Shown here piece after piece: positions 42,470 through 51,354 of a stretch of DNA of 64,000 bases. Location of the stretch: the NCBI GenBank assembly GCA_963732855.1, contig CAVTBB010000005.1:496001-560000 (forward strand), given 5' to 3'. Made by a program: the position numbers and the translations under genes. Positions within the stretch are counted from its first letter, which is position 1. Every line of letters begins with the position of its first letter. The DNA comes from DASXVU01 sp963732855. Lineage in GTDB: Archaea > Thermoplasmatota > Thermoplasmata > Methanomassiliicoccales > UBA472. The notes under the pieces were generated by a model, which worked only from the letters and a program-made list of their open reading frames with translations, did no database searches and was not told the origin of the DNA.

Positions 42470-44492
42470 CGCTCAACGCCTCCGATTTCTCGTCGTAATC
42501 GACCTCATCATCTTCGTCAGCTTCTGGTTTTTCAATCTCGGTGGGCGCGATCTCGGTGATGTTGAGACCTTTGACGTCCCAATCGCCCGGTAGTGGATCT
42601 GCGCCTATCACCGAGATCGGATTGATTCCACTGGAATAGATCTCGTTCTCCTCGTAGGCCTCTTCATCCAACCCATTCAAGTAGAACGATATCTCCGCCT
42701 TTCCGGTGGAAGGTATGGCCTTCAGCTCCCAGGTTGTCTTTCCATCTTCCCGGACATCCTTGGGGAATATAGTCAGTCCCTGATAGTCGAACGCCCCTTT
42801 GGGCAGCACCATGTGGATATTGAGCTTCTGACCGTGCGGGGTATAATTGTAGATGGTGACCCGGACCTTATGTCGACGCTTGCTTTTATCGAACGTCACA
42901 TCATCGTCGACCCAGACCACATTCATGATCTTGGTGATCGTGCCAGACAAGGATGGTACGGGCTTATCTACGATCTTGGCGCTCTTTTGCGCGATGAGGG
43001 GCAGGATCACCTGAACGATGTCGAACTTCTCCTTGGTTCGGACCTTGGTATCCTTCTTGTTCAGATGGGTCTTGAGAGTGCGGCCGCAGGTCCTCAGAGC
43101 GATCTCAATCTCATTCTGAATGATCGGGATGCTGGCGATCGCCTCCTTCGCCTCAGAGGTGAATGGCACCTTGGTCGACGCGACATGAACGATGATGATT
43201 GCTGGGCCGAATGGGATTCCATTACCTCCGCGTTGCTCGAGCCCATATCGACGCCAATCCACCGCCTCCACCGCCTTGGTGATGCAGCACGCACCCTGTT
43301 GGTACATGAGCGGCACCCGGTTCGCGAATCTCAGCAACTGCACGGGCTGGTCCGCCGGAATGGCCCCACCATAGACGATTCCTACCTCGATAAGGAACGG
43401 GTTGCCGGCGTTGACCTTCGGGTCGCGGGTGACTGGAGGGCAATAGAACTCTGGCCGTACCTCGACCAGGACGTTCTTCAGACCCTTTCTGATCAGGTTC
43501 TCGCCGATAGGTGAAAGGCAATCGGTGGGCGGGCCCATGATCTTCACCGAACCTATAGCGGTCAAGAGTCGTTTGTAATCTTCGAGCTTGAGACCGTTCT
43601 TATTCTTTTCCGGGTCCCAGCTCCTTATGTTGGTCCGATCCTGATCCATGCCGGCCTTTTCCGAGATATCCTTCGCCAGACGATCACTGATGCGGCAGAA
43701 ATCGGTCTGCAGGAATTTGGAGAGCGTCTTGGACTTGGTCTCATTGGCCATGTTCATCAGGGTGCCCAGTTCAATTCCTTCCGGATGCGGCTTGATCTCC
43801 TTGACCGCCGGTGGCAGCAGGTCGGTCGCCCGTTCGAAAGTTAGTCTTCTACCCTCCGGATCGACAAAAGAGATCTTGGCGTGCGGGTTGACGATGGCGG
43901 TCTGTTTCAGGTATTCCATGACCGATTGCTTACCAGTCATGTACCGACCGTTCATGAAGAACTCGATCCTAGTACCGTGGTCCTTCCCATCCCAGATGAC
44001 TGGGTTCTCCTTGAAGACATCGGGCATGTTCTTCTTGGTATTGACCATGATGTCGAGTTCCCAGGCAGTATCCTCGTTGGCCACCTTGGACCGGACCGTG
44101 GCCGGCTTGCCGGTTGTGATCTGGCCGAACATGACGGTAGCGGAAATTCCGATACCTTGCTGTCCACGGGATTGGCGTACCGCATGGAATCTGGAACCAT
44201 ACAGCAGCCTTCCGAAAACATTAGGGATGGCCTTCTTGATTATGCCTGGACCATTGTCCTCAACGGTCACCTTATACTCGTTGGCCTCGACCTTCTCGAT
44301 GCGGACGAATATTTCGGGAAGGATCATCGATTCCTCGCAAGCGTCGAGGGAGTTGTCTACCGCCTCTTTCACGCCCATGATCAGGGACTTCACCTGAGAG
44401 TCGAAACCCAATATCTGCCTGTTGCGTTCGAAGAATTCGGAGACCGATATCTCCTTCTGTTTCTTGGCCAGCTCTTCAGCTATGGAGTTCAC
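42462..44492 (-). CDS. top6B: DNA topoisomerase VI subunit B
   Basis: The 676-residue subunit has a GHKL ATPase domain (EAVDNSLDACEE N-box near 41-52, EDNGPGI, and QQGIGISATVMFGQ), a helix-2-turn-helix part, and the transducer with the conserved Lys region. An acidic tail (about 655-676) closes it. ATP binding closes the B dimer to gate DNA passage. The length is close to that of other euryarchaeal subunits. Confidence 0.96.
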   Translation of the reverse strand: MNSIAEELAKKQKEISVSEFFERNRQILGFDSQVKSLIMGVKEAVDNSLDACEESMILPEIFVRIEKVEANEYKVTVEDNGPGIIKKAIPNVFGRLLYGSRFHAVRQSRGQQGIGISATVMFGQITTGKPATVRSKVANEDTAWELDIMVNTKKNMPDVFKENPVIWDGKDHGTRIEFFMNGRYMTGKQSVMEYLKQTAIVNPHAKISFVDPEGRRLTFERATDLLPPAVKEIKPHPEGIELGTLMNMANETKSKTLSKFLQTDFCRISDRLAKDISEKAGMDQDRTNIRSWDPEKNKNGLKLEDYKRLLTAIGSVKIMGPPTDCLSPIGENLIRKGLKNVLVEVRPEFYCPPVTRDPKVNAGNPFLIEVGIVYGGAIPADQPVQLLRFANRVPLMYQQGACCITKAVEAVDWRRYGLEQRGGNGIPFGPAIIIVHVASTKVPFTSEAKEAIASIPIIQNEIEIALRTCGRTLKTHLNKKDTKVRTKEKFDIVQVILPLIAQKSAKIVDKPVPSLSGTITKIMNVVWVDDDVTFDKSKRRHKVRVTIYNYTPHGQKLNIHMVLPKGAFDYQGLTIFPKDVREDGKTTWELKAIPSTGKAEISFYLNGLDEEAYEENEIYSSGINPISVIGADPLPGDWDVKGLNITEIAPTEIEKPEADEDDEVDYDEKSEALSDD

Positions 44493-44602
44493 GGCTTCAC
44501 CCTCTCGAGATAAAACTGAAACGAATGCATCCCAGAGGACAATATCTCACGCAAATACTTATAAAAAATGGAGAAAAGGGAAGATGTTTGCCAGGTAACT
44601 GC

Positions 44603-45562
44603 TCACTTCTTGGGCAGCCCCTTGCCGCAGTTCCAGCACTTTACGTCGGATTCGAGGACCTTGGCCTTGCAGAAGGGGCATTCCCGTTCCACCGCCTCCT
44701 CGAACTTCTCGCCGCAGCGCGGGCATTCTTTGGCATCGAGCGGGACGTCTGCGCCGCACTCGGAGCAGATAAACTTGTCGATGACCTTCTGCCCGTCGTC
44801 GCCCTTCTTCTCCTGCTTGCGGGCCTTATCGAACTCAGCCATCTTCGCTTTGGACCGGTCCATCCACCAAGTCAACACTAGGAGCAGATAGAACAGTAGG
44901 CCGATCTGGAAGATGCCGATGAACACAATGCCGTAATACAGGTAGGAATAGAGCACCGCATCCGATGTCATGGCTATCGGACCAAGTCCAGCGTCGGTCA
45001 GTACGAACCCACCCGGGATCAATCCTTGATACTGGAACTGGTAAATGCCCTCGCTCAGATTGTTTAGGGTCTTGGAGAAGATGGCATTGGAACCATCCAT
45101 CCCCGCATAGGTCATTGAATAGTTCAGAGTGGTAGTGCTTGCCCCATTAACCGCCAACAGGTATACGATACTCGTGTTCGATCCGTTCACGACCTCGACG
45201 GTGAAGTTGAACGAGTCACCGGGCAAACCCTTGACCGGTGCAACTTGGCCTGCGATGAGCTCATTGTTCTCCGAGTGGACGACCTGTCCATTGAATCCCT
45301 GGATGTAATAGAATATGTTGAGGCCGAAGACAATTCCCAGGAACAGGATCAGGGCAGTACCGAACACGGCCAATTTTTTCCTGCTTCTAAGCCCGGAGTA
45401 ATATGGTATTCCATAGGCGATCAGGGCGATCAGCATCGGAATAAAACACAATGAAATTGCGTACAACGTTAATGCCAGGGTGAGCAAGACAGTGAGACCG
45501 AGCGCCACCGGTATCGCGTACTTCTGCTTCCTGAAATTGTTGAAGCTTTCTTTAAATGACAT
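44603..45562 (-). CDS. Membrane-anchored double zinc-ribbon protein
   Basis: The 319-residue protein has two hydrophobic hairpins at the N terminus (about 14-55 and 62-82), an outer Asn/Ser/Thr-rich domain with likely N-glycosylation sites, a strong membrane segment near 205-235 and a cytoplasmic C terminus with two zinc ribbons (CSECG, CPRCG, CPFCK and CWNCG). I know of no function. Similar layouts are common among uncharacterised archaeal membrane proteins. Confidence 0.75.
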   Translation of the reverse strand: MSFKESFNNFRKQKYAIPVALGLTVLLTLALTLYAISLCFIPMLIALIAYGIPYYSGLRSRKKLAVFGTALILFLGIVFGLNIFYYIQGFNGQVVHSENNELIAGQVAPVKGLPGDSFNFTVEVVNGSNTSIVYLLAVNGASTTTLNYSMTYAGMDGSNAIFSKTLNNLSEGIYQFQYQGLIPGGFVLTDAGLGPIAMTSDAVLYSYLYYGIVFIGIFQIGLLFYLLLVLTWWMDRSKAKMAEFDKARKQEKKGDDGQKVIDKFICSECGADVPLDAKECPRCGEKFEEAVERECPFCKAKVLESDVKCWNCGKGLPKK

Positions 45563-45701
45563 TGACGCGCAATCGGATGTTCAGCCTTTAAATCTTTTGA
45601 GAACAGCTGAAGGGGTTTCGATTCCCTTCCTGATCATCCCCGTGAATGTACGTTCGTGGCAATCGCTCGATCGGCCGAGCGCCGCTCCCTTGGGATCTAC
45701 C

Positions 45702-46049
45702 TCAACCCTCTTCCATTCTGGCCCTGATCAGCCTCTTTATGAGCTCCAATGGGAATTCACGGTCCAGGGGAAGGCGGATGGTTCCCTTGAGAGCCAAATA
45801 AGGTCCCACTTCCTCCCGATACTTCTCTATGACCTGAGAGGACATTCCATAGAGACCGATGTGCGCTTTCGCTATCCCGAAGTAGACCATCCGTCCCTTG
45901 TCACCGTAACAGGGCATTCCATAGCTAATGTGTTCTTCTGCGTCCGGGGCAATCTCCCGGATGGCGGCACGAAGCTCACGCAGTTTACCTCTAGACCCCA
46001 AGGGCGCGTTCTCAATATACTCGTCCACATCTCTTGGGACCGGCTTCAT
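45702..46049 (-). CDS. DUF1801 family protein (YdhG-like)
   Basis: The roughly 115-residue protein fits DUF1801: VDEYIENAP, EEHISYGMPCYG and the FPLELIKRLI helix. The fold is shared with small iron-chaperone-like YdhG proteins, but the role here is unknown. ATG 46049 is chosen because TTTTTTAA lies about 27 bases upstream on the minus strand, predicting a leaderless mRNA; the frame also opens at 46070. Confidence 0.8.
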   Translation of the reverse strand: MKPVPRDVDEYIENAPLGSRGKLRELRAAIREIAPDAEEHISYGMPCYGDKGRMVYFGIAKAHIGLYGMSSQVIEKYREEVGPYLALKGTIRLPLDREFPLELIKRLIRARMEEG

Positions 46050-46072
46050 AGCTAACGGGTTGCGGGGCATAG

Positions 46073-46080
46073 TTAAAAAA
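46073..46080 (-). promoter_or_regulatory. TATA box of the DUF1801 gene
   Basis: Read on the minus strand it is TTTTTTAA, centred 27 bases before ATG 46049. It overlaps codons of the longer frame, which argues for the shorter protein. Confidence 0.45.
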
Positions 46081-46305
46081 CCAGCGACTCGGAGGCTTAT
46101 AGAGTGAATGGTTTTTGACGAAACAGAGACACAAAGTTCTCACTTTCTACCAAACAACCACTTATTGGCGTTTGATCACAGATTCGGAAAATCGAATTTG
46201 GAAAAAGAGCCTGGAGTAAATGTTCCATTTATCCGTCCAATCGAGGCTTAAACCAATGGTCATATATTGAGCACACTAGCTCACTCGTAGGGAGTAGATT
46301 TCAGC

Positions 46306-46341
46306 ATGGTGGAACAGGCCTCAAAATACGAGGTGGTTTGA
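46306..46341 (+). CDS. Possible micro-ORF, first of a coupled chain
   Basis: An 11-codon frame opens at ATG 46306 behind AGGGAG. CATATATTG upstream (about 46260) could be the TATA box. Its TGA overlaps the ATG of the next frame (TGATG). On its own it would not be called; it matters as the head of a chain of four further small ORFs. Confidence 0.2.
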   Translation: MVEQASKYEVV

Positions 46342-46448
46342 TGGACCTTTCCGTTATTGTCGGTAGCTTTCTTGTGGCTTGGGCCTCAAAGAGATTCAAC
46401 TCATTGATGGTCGAGGCACCGAAGCAATTGACATTGGAGGCGTTTTGA
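46341..46448 (+). CDS. Possible 35-residue membrane peptide
   Basis: The frame begins at ATG 46341 with GAGGTGG five to eleven bases upstream. The product has one hydrophobic stretch at about 3-14 (LSVIVGSFLVAW) and a charged C-terminal half. Its TGA overlaps the next ATG. I recognise no relative. Confidence 0.3.
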   Translation: MDLSVIVGSFLVAWASKRFNSLMVEAPKQLTLEAF

Positions 46449-46567
46449 TGGAACACGATTTAGGGGAAAGTCTGACAAAAGGGGACTTTGAGCGGGAAAC
46501 TTGTGTCTTACGGAATTATTCGCCTGGGCCGATTTTCCTCATTGTTGTTCTTTTAATTGAAATTTAG
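46448..46567 (+). CDS. Possible 39-residue peptide with C-terminal membrane segment
   Basis: The frame begins at ATG 46448, overlapping the previous stop, with GGAGG about eight bases upstream. The N-terminal half is charged and the last 12 residues are strongly hydrophobic (IFLIVVLLIEI). The stop is TAG. No relative is recognised. Confidence 0.3.
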   Translation: MEHDLGESLTKGDFERETCVLRNYSPGPIFLIVVLLIEI

Positions 46568-46633
46568 AACATTCTTTATTAATGTCAGGGAACAAGTCCC
46601 GAATGGACCGGGGGGAGTAACCTGGGGAAAACA

Positions 46634-46705
46634 ATGGCTAATGCCTATGAGACGGTTCCCGAATGGTGCCCTCTTGAACGAATTAGTAAGGAGGACCAAT
46701 CATGA
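46634..46705 (+). CDS. Possible 23-residue micro-ORF
   Basis: A short acidic frame from ATG 46634 contains an AAGGAGG in its last codons that would serve the next frame. Its TGA overlaps the next ATG (ATGA). It could be a leader peptide of that frame. Confidence 0.2.
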   Translation: MANAYETVPEWCPLERISKEDQS

Positions 46706-46809
46706 ATCGTACAATTAGCGATAAGCTGACAAATATCCTGGTGCCAATCTGCTTTTATCTCATTGTCACGGACGTAATAATGGCGACCCTACGGGTGTGG
46801 TTCGGATGA
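46702..46809 (+). CDS. Possible 35-residue membrane peptide with a strong Shine-Dalgarno
   Basis: ATG 46702 lies six bases after GGAGG. The product has one hydrophobic segment, LVPICFYLIVTDVIM (about 13-27), between short polar ends. It is the best candidate of the chain to be real. I recognise no relative. Confidence 0.35.
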   Translation: MNRTISDKLTNILVPICFYLIVTDVIMATLRVWFG

Positions 46810-47204
46810 TATGTCACGTTCTCGGCAATTCAACGAACGATTGCTAGGGTAAAAGCCATATATTCTTCCATTCGTATATTTAAACGCCGGTGAAATGAGC
46901 CGGGAATTAATAATCTCCTTACATTAATCGGCATCTTGGTAGATTCGCTCTTTTCCTTTTCTTGATCGAGGACAAACTAGGAGCATATCGACGAGGCGAG
47001 ATGAACGCCGCCATTGAATCCTCACCAATGACGATCATCATCAGCCGGGACGCGAACAATCCGAAAAGGCGCGTATACAATATGATCGAGGAGGACTTGG
47101 TCGAGGTCCTTACTCAATTCGCCCTGCTTATCGTGTTTCCATGGGGAGATCACCGAGTAAGCGATCTTGACCTTTTCTCGGCGCCAATCAACATTAGGAC
47201 CGAT

Positions 47205-47224
47205 TGTGTCTATAGTCGGACACA
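47205..47224. promoter_or_regulatory. Inverted repeat with GGACAC-type half-sites, distal
   Basis: TGTGTC and GACACA face each other across eight bases. The half-site recurs in the palindrome at 47255-47284, suggesting paired binding sites for one regulator. Confidence 0.35.
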
Positions 47225-47254
47225 AAAAATCCCGACCTGCCAATCCAGACGAAG

Positions 47255-47284
47255 CGGACACCAATAATCATATAATGGTGTCCG
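47255..47284. promoter_or_regulatory. 9-bp inverted repeat around a TATA-like core before the DRG gene
   Basis: CGGACACCA and TGGTGTCCG flank a 12-base A/T core that contains CATATAA. If that is the TATA box, transcription of the DRG gene would start near 47300 and a protein on the palindrome would block the promoter. Confidence 0.45.
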
Positions 47285-47376
47285 GTATTGAAGCGTCCTG
47301 CACAGAGAAGGAACATGTTCATTTCCAAACGATCACAAACATCCTATCCGAAACTAAGACCCAGGGGTGAGTGCTA

Positions 47377-48489
47377 ATGGCGACCATCGAGGAATCGATC
47401 AAAGAGGTGGAAGCTGAGATTGCCAAGACCCAGGTCAACAAGCATACCGAGTACCATGTCGGCAAGCTGAAGGCGAAGATCGCCCGGCTCAAGGACGAGC
47501 AGGAGAAGAGGCGCTCCACCGGTGGGGGCGGAGGAAAAGGTTATTCCGTCAAGAAGTCGGGAAACGCCACCGTGGCTTTGGTCGGATTCCCGTCGGTCGG
47601 TAAGTCCACTTTGTTGAACCGGCTGACCGGCGCCGAGAGCGAGGTCGGTGCCTATGATTTCACCACCATCGATGTCGTTCCTGGCATCATGGAATACAAC
47701 AGCGCTAAGATCCAGATATTGGATCTGCCCGGTCTGATCCGCGACGCATCCAAAGGAAAGGGGAGGGGGCGGGAAGTATTGTCGGTGGTCCGTTCCGCTG
47801 ACCTTATTCTGTTCGTCCTCGATACTTTCGATACGAACCTTCAGGTACTGACCGGGGAACTGGAAACGGCGGGAATTAGGATCAACACCCACCCCGCCGA
47901 TGTCGTGGTCACCAGGACCGAGTCGGGTGGCATCGATATCAAACCGACGGTCCAACTGACCAAGCTCGATGTAGATCTGGCCACCGCGGTGGTCTCGGAA
48001 TACGGATTCGTTAACGCTGAAGTGGTCATCAGGGAAGACGTGACCGTCGATCAGCTGATAGATGTGCTAACCGGCAACCGCATCTATTCTAAGGCCATCT
48101 TAGCCATCAACAAGATCGACCTGACCGACAAGGTCCATGTGGATGCGGTCATGGAGAAGTTCAAGGATTGGAGGCCAGTGCCGATCTCTGCCCAAGCCAA
48201 GTTCGGTATCGACGAGCTGAAGGCACGCATCTTCGAATCGATCGACCTTATTCGAATATACCTCAAGAGACAGGGCCAAGAGGCTGACATGAAGGAACCG
48301 CTCATCATCCGAAGAGGCGCCTCCATCGGAGAGGTCTGTGACTCCCTGCACAGGATATTCCGACAGAATTTCCGATACTCACTGGTCTGGGGGAAGAGCG
48401 CCAAGTTCCCGGGTCAGATGGTCGGTCTCGACCATATACTCCAGGACCAGGACGTTCTGTACATCGTGGTCAAAAGGACGGGTGAGTGA
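47377..48489 (+). CDS. DRG-family GTP-binding protein with TGS domain
   Basis: The roughly 370-residue protein has the DRG layout: an N-terminal helical part (1-60), the GTPase G1 GFPSVGKS at 70-77, the DLPGLI G3, NKID G4, an inserted S5D2L-type segment, and a C-terminal TGS domain (about 290-368). DRG proteins bind translating ribosomes. ATG 47377 has GGTGA seven bases upstream and is preferred to GTG 47371. A cystathionine-synthase-like gene follows. Confidence 0.95.
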   Translation: MATIEESIKEVEAEIAKTQVNKHTEYHVGKLKAKIARLKDEQEKRRSTGGGGGKGYSVKKSGNATVALVGFPSVGKSTLLNRLTGAESEVGAYDFTTIDVVPGIMEYNSAKIQILDLPGLIRDASKGKGRGREVLSVVRSADLILFVLDTFDTNLQVLTGELETAGIRINTHPADVVVTRTESGGIDIKPTVQLTKLDVDLATAVVSEYGFVNAEVVIREDVTVDQLIDVLTGNRIYSKAILAINKIDLTDKVHVDAVMEKFKDWRPVPISAQAKFGIDELKARIFESIDLIRIYLKRQGQEADMKEPLIIRRGASIGEVCDSLHRIFRQNFRYSLVWGKSAKFPGQMVGLDHILQDQDVLYIVVKRTGE

Positions 48490-48531
48490 GAGACAAAAAG
48501 AATAACAACCGCCCTCACTCAATAGACCATC

Positions 48532-49713
48532 ATGGTCAAGGAAAAGGGACGATCAACCATAGCGGTCCATGCTGGCGAGTTAAAGGGCATCGAGGGTTCT
48601 GTCAACACACCCATCTTCATGACCTCCACCTTCACATTCCCCACGGAAGACCCGAGGACCTGGCAGGGTGAGGTGCCCGATCGGACCTACATCTACTCAA
48701 GATACAGCAACCCCAGCATCCGAGCGGTGGAGGATAAGATAGCGGCCTTGGAAGGCGCGGAAAGGGGACTCATGTTCTCGAGCGGGATGGCCACCACCGC
48801 CACGATGCTGCTTGGACTCCTAAGCAAGGGAGACGAGATCGTTTCGATGGAGGACATCTATGGCGGCACGTACAACCTCATGAAGAACGACCTGTCCAGG
48901 TTTGGTATCGACGTCGCCTTCGTGCCGTCGATCAATACAGAGGACATAATTGCCCAACTAACCGAGAGAACCAAACTGCTCTGGCTCGAGAGTCCGAACA
49001 ACCCGCTCCTTAAGCTAGTGGACATCCGCGCTCTGGCTGAGGCGGCGAACGATGCCGGTGTCCTGGTCGCCGTGGACAATACATTCGCCTCACCGGTCAA
49101 CCAGAGCCCGCTCGCCTTGGGGGCGGACCTGGTGATGCATTCGTGCACAAAGTACCTGAACGGGCATTCGGACGTGATCGCAGGATGCGTGGTCGGAAAA
49201 GAGGAGATCATAGGAATGCTATTGAAAAAACGGATAACACTGGGTGGCAACATCGATCCGTTCGGGGCCTTCCTGGTCGAGAGAGGCATTAAGACCCTCT
49301 CAGCCCGCATGAGGGTACACAATGAGAACGGGATCAGGATCGCCAAATACCTGGAGGGTCATGCCATGGTGGAGAGGGTCCATTATCCAGGACTAGAGGC
49401 ACATCCGCAGCATGAGCTTGCTAAACGTCAGATGAGAGGCTATGGAGGAATGGTCTCGTTCGTGGTCCGTGGAGGCAGGAACTGTGCCGAGGAGACCCTC
49501 AAACGACTGAAGCTGATCACCATGGCCTCCAGCCTGGGCGGCGTTGAATCTCTGGCCAGCATGCCCCTCAATACTTCGCACACCGCCTTTTCCAGCGATG
49601 AGCGAAGACGGATGGGGATCGAGGATGGACTCATCCGGCTCTCGGTCGGGATAGAGGATGCGGACGACCTTGAGGAAGACCTCGACCAGGCATTAAGGAC
49701 GTCGCAGCATTAA
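48532..49713 (+). CDS. Cys/Met metabolism PLP enzyme (cystathionine gamma-synthase or lyase type)
   Basis: The 393-residue enzyme has the family's PLP site SCTKYLNGHSDVIAG, with the Schiff-base Lys around residue 203, plus YSRYSNPS near the N terminus and the C-terminal SLGGVESLASMP segment that binds the carboxylate. Members make cystathionine, split it, or release methanethiol from methionine. The exact reaction cannot be told from these motifs. It follows the DRG gene by 42 bases. Confidence 0.9.
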   Translation: MVKEKGRSTIAVHAGELKGIEGSVNTPIFMTSTFTFPTEDPRTWQGEVPDRTYIYSRYSNPSIRAVEDKIAALEGAERGLMFSSGMATTATMLLGLLSKGDEIVSMEDIYGGTYNLMKNDLSRFGIDVAFVPSINTEDIIAQLTERTKLLWLESPNNPLLKLVDIRALAEAANDAGVLVAVDNTFASPVNQSPLALGADLVMHSCTKYLNGHSDVIAGCVVGKEEIIGMLLKKRITLGGNIDPFGAFLVERGIKTLSARMRVHNENGIRIAKYLEGHAMVERVHYPGLEAHPQHELAKRQMRGYGGMVSFVVRGGRNCAEETLKRLKLITMASSLGGVESLASMPLNTSHTAFSSDERRRMGIEDGLIRLSVGIEDADDLEEDLDQALRTSQH

Positions 49714-49751
49714 CGTCTGGACATGCTGGCGTTGGACCGGAGCGAGGAAAG

Positions 49752-49761
49752 TGTAAATATC
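49752..49761 (+). promoter_or_regulatory. TATA box of hisS
   Basis: TGTAAATATC is centred about 25 bases before ATG 49782, so hisS mRNA is predicted to be leaderless. Confidence 0.5.
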
Positions 49762-49781
49762 GTCGATATTATTGCTCGGGC

Positions 49782-51029
49782 ATGATTCAGCGGCCGCGTG
49801 GGACGAGAGACTTCGCCCCTGACGAGATGGAAACGAGGAGGTACTTCGAATCGCTCATGAGGGACGTCGCCAGGACCCATGGGTTCCGCGAGGTCTCCAC
49901 CCCGATCTTCGAGACAACCGATCTTTTCGTCGTGAAGTCCGGCCCAGGCATCATCGAAGAGATGTACGCGTTCAAGGACAAGGGTGACCGGGAGATTTGC
50001 CTCAGACCGGAACTTACCGCCCCCGTGATCCGTTTCTTCGTGAGCGACCTGACCACCTATCCACGCCCGCTCAAGATGTTCTATTTTGGCCAATGCTTCC
50101 GCTATGAGCGACCGCAATCGGGCCGTTACCGCGAGTTCTTCCAGTTCGGGGCGGAATTGATAGGAGCACCGACCCCGGAATCGGACGCAGAGGTCATCGG
50201 GCTCGCCGCATCTATTATCAAACGCACCGGTTTGAAGGATTATGGCATCCGAGTTGGCCACATCGGTATACTAAGGTCAAAATTGGCATCGGCCGGGGTC
50301 GAGCCAGACGGCATGCTTAAAATATTGCAGAAACTGGACAAGAAGCTCTACGACGAGGCCCGTCCTCTAATGAAGGAGGCGGGTATGGACGAGGATACCC
50401 AGGAGGACATCATCAAGACCACGCAAATCACCGGACCCATGTCGGTCCTAGATGGTTTCTCAGGGGAGGCAAAGGAGCACCTGGAGCAGGTCTTCGGAGT
50501 GCTTCACGCATACGGAATTGACAATGTGAAAGTCGACCTGGGCGTGGTCCGAGGCTTGGCTTATTACACTGGCATGGTTTTCGAGGCGGACGCTCCTGCG
50601 CTTGGCGCTGAAAAGCAGATCTGCGGAGGCGGTTCATATTCCCTCTCTGAGCTCTTCGGCGGTGAGAAGGTATTCTCCAGCGGGTTCGGGATCGGCTTTG
50701 ACAGGATCTTATTGGCGCTCCAGAAAGAGGGAACATCGTCCCCGAAGACGGGCATCCAAGCGTATGTGGTCCCGGTCAACGACAAGATGCGTGACCGTGC
50801 CTTCAAGATAGTCGGAGGCCTCAGAGGAGCAGGCATAGTCGCGGACATCGACCTGATGAGGCGGAACCTGGCCAAGAATTTCAAGTACGCCGATTCGATC
50901 GGGGCGCGCTACACGATTGTGGTGGGGGAGAAGGAAGCGGAGGTCGGGTCCGTCTCCCTACGGGACATGAGCTCTGGAGAACAGGCGCTGATCAAAATCG
51001 ACGACCTTGCAGGTCGGCTCAGACAATGA
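49782..51029 (+). CDS. hisS: Histidyl-tRNA synthetase
   Basis: The 415-residue class II enzyme has motif 1 around PRGTRDF, motif 2 in FRYERPQSGRYREFFQFG (about 106-123), the HisA signature VRGLAYYTGMVFE and HisB around GGGSYSLSELFGG, then a C-terminal anticodon-binding domain. It charges tRNA-His. A TATA box about 25 bases upstream supports ATG 49782 as both the transcription and translation start. Confidence 0.96.
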   Translation: MIQRPRGTRDFAPDEMETRRYFESLMRDVARTHGFREVSTPIFETTDLFVVKSGPGIIEEMYAFKDKGDREICLRPELTAPVIRFFVSDLTTYPRPLKMFYFGQCFRYERPQSGRYREFFQFGAELIGAPTPESDAEVIGLAASIIKRTGLKDYGIRVGHIGILRSKLASAGVEPDGMLKILQKLDKKLYDEARPLMKEAGMDEDTQEDIIKTTQITGPMSVLDGFSGEAKEHLEQVFGVLHAYGIDNVKVDLGVVRGLAYYTGMVFEADAPALGAEKQICGGGSYSLSELFGGEKVFSSGFGIGFDRILLALQKEGTSSPKTGIQAYVVPVNDKMRDRAFKIVGGLRGAGIVADIDLMRRNLAKNFKYADSIGARYTIVVGEKEAEVGSVSLRDMSSGEQALIKIDDLAGRLRQ

Positions 51030-51354
51030 ATATTTGGGTGCCGAGGACCGGGTTGGGGGATTAGTTATTGAAGAACCGATGATATAGGAGGAAAGTTGAG
51101 TCACCGGCCCCCGGACACCAAACGGACGAAACGCCATCTTATATAAATAACTAAGTACTATTAACAAAAATTTTATGGATTATCTTCTATTTGTTTAAGA
51201 TTCCATCTTTTTTGAGTTCGAATGGTTTTGGAAAATAGAACTAGTTTGATCTGCCCGCATAGCAAATATCGACAATAATTGCTGCCGCACAATCCGTCTG
51301 GTACGGTCATGACCTTCGCTATCATCTAAAAGAAATGGATGGAGGGAACGTTTT
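51030..51354. other. 325-base A/T-rich intergenic region after hisS
   Basis: This lies between the convergent hisS and rnhA genes. It has A/T-rich runs near 51140-51200 and GGAGGA before a 16-codon TTG frame at about 51094, too little to call. No tRNA or repeat was seen. Confidence 0.5.

Larger units (their letters stand above)
46810..47376. other. 567-base region before the DRG GTPase gene
   Basis: No gene can be supported here. A plus frame at 46962-47267 (101 codons) and a minus frame at 47022-47264 overlap each other and neither has recognisable features. A TATA-like TATATTTAAA lies near 46877, and two palindromes with shared GGACAC half-sites occupy 47205-47284. Confidence 0.5.

Noticed and set aside
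46962..47267. 101-codon plus-strand frame, with an overlapping 80-codon minus-strand frame
   Set aside because: Neither shows a family motif, they overlap each other, and the promoter palindromes of the DRG gene fall within them.
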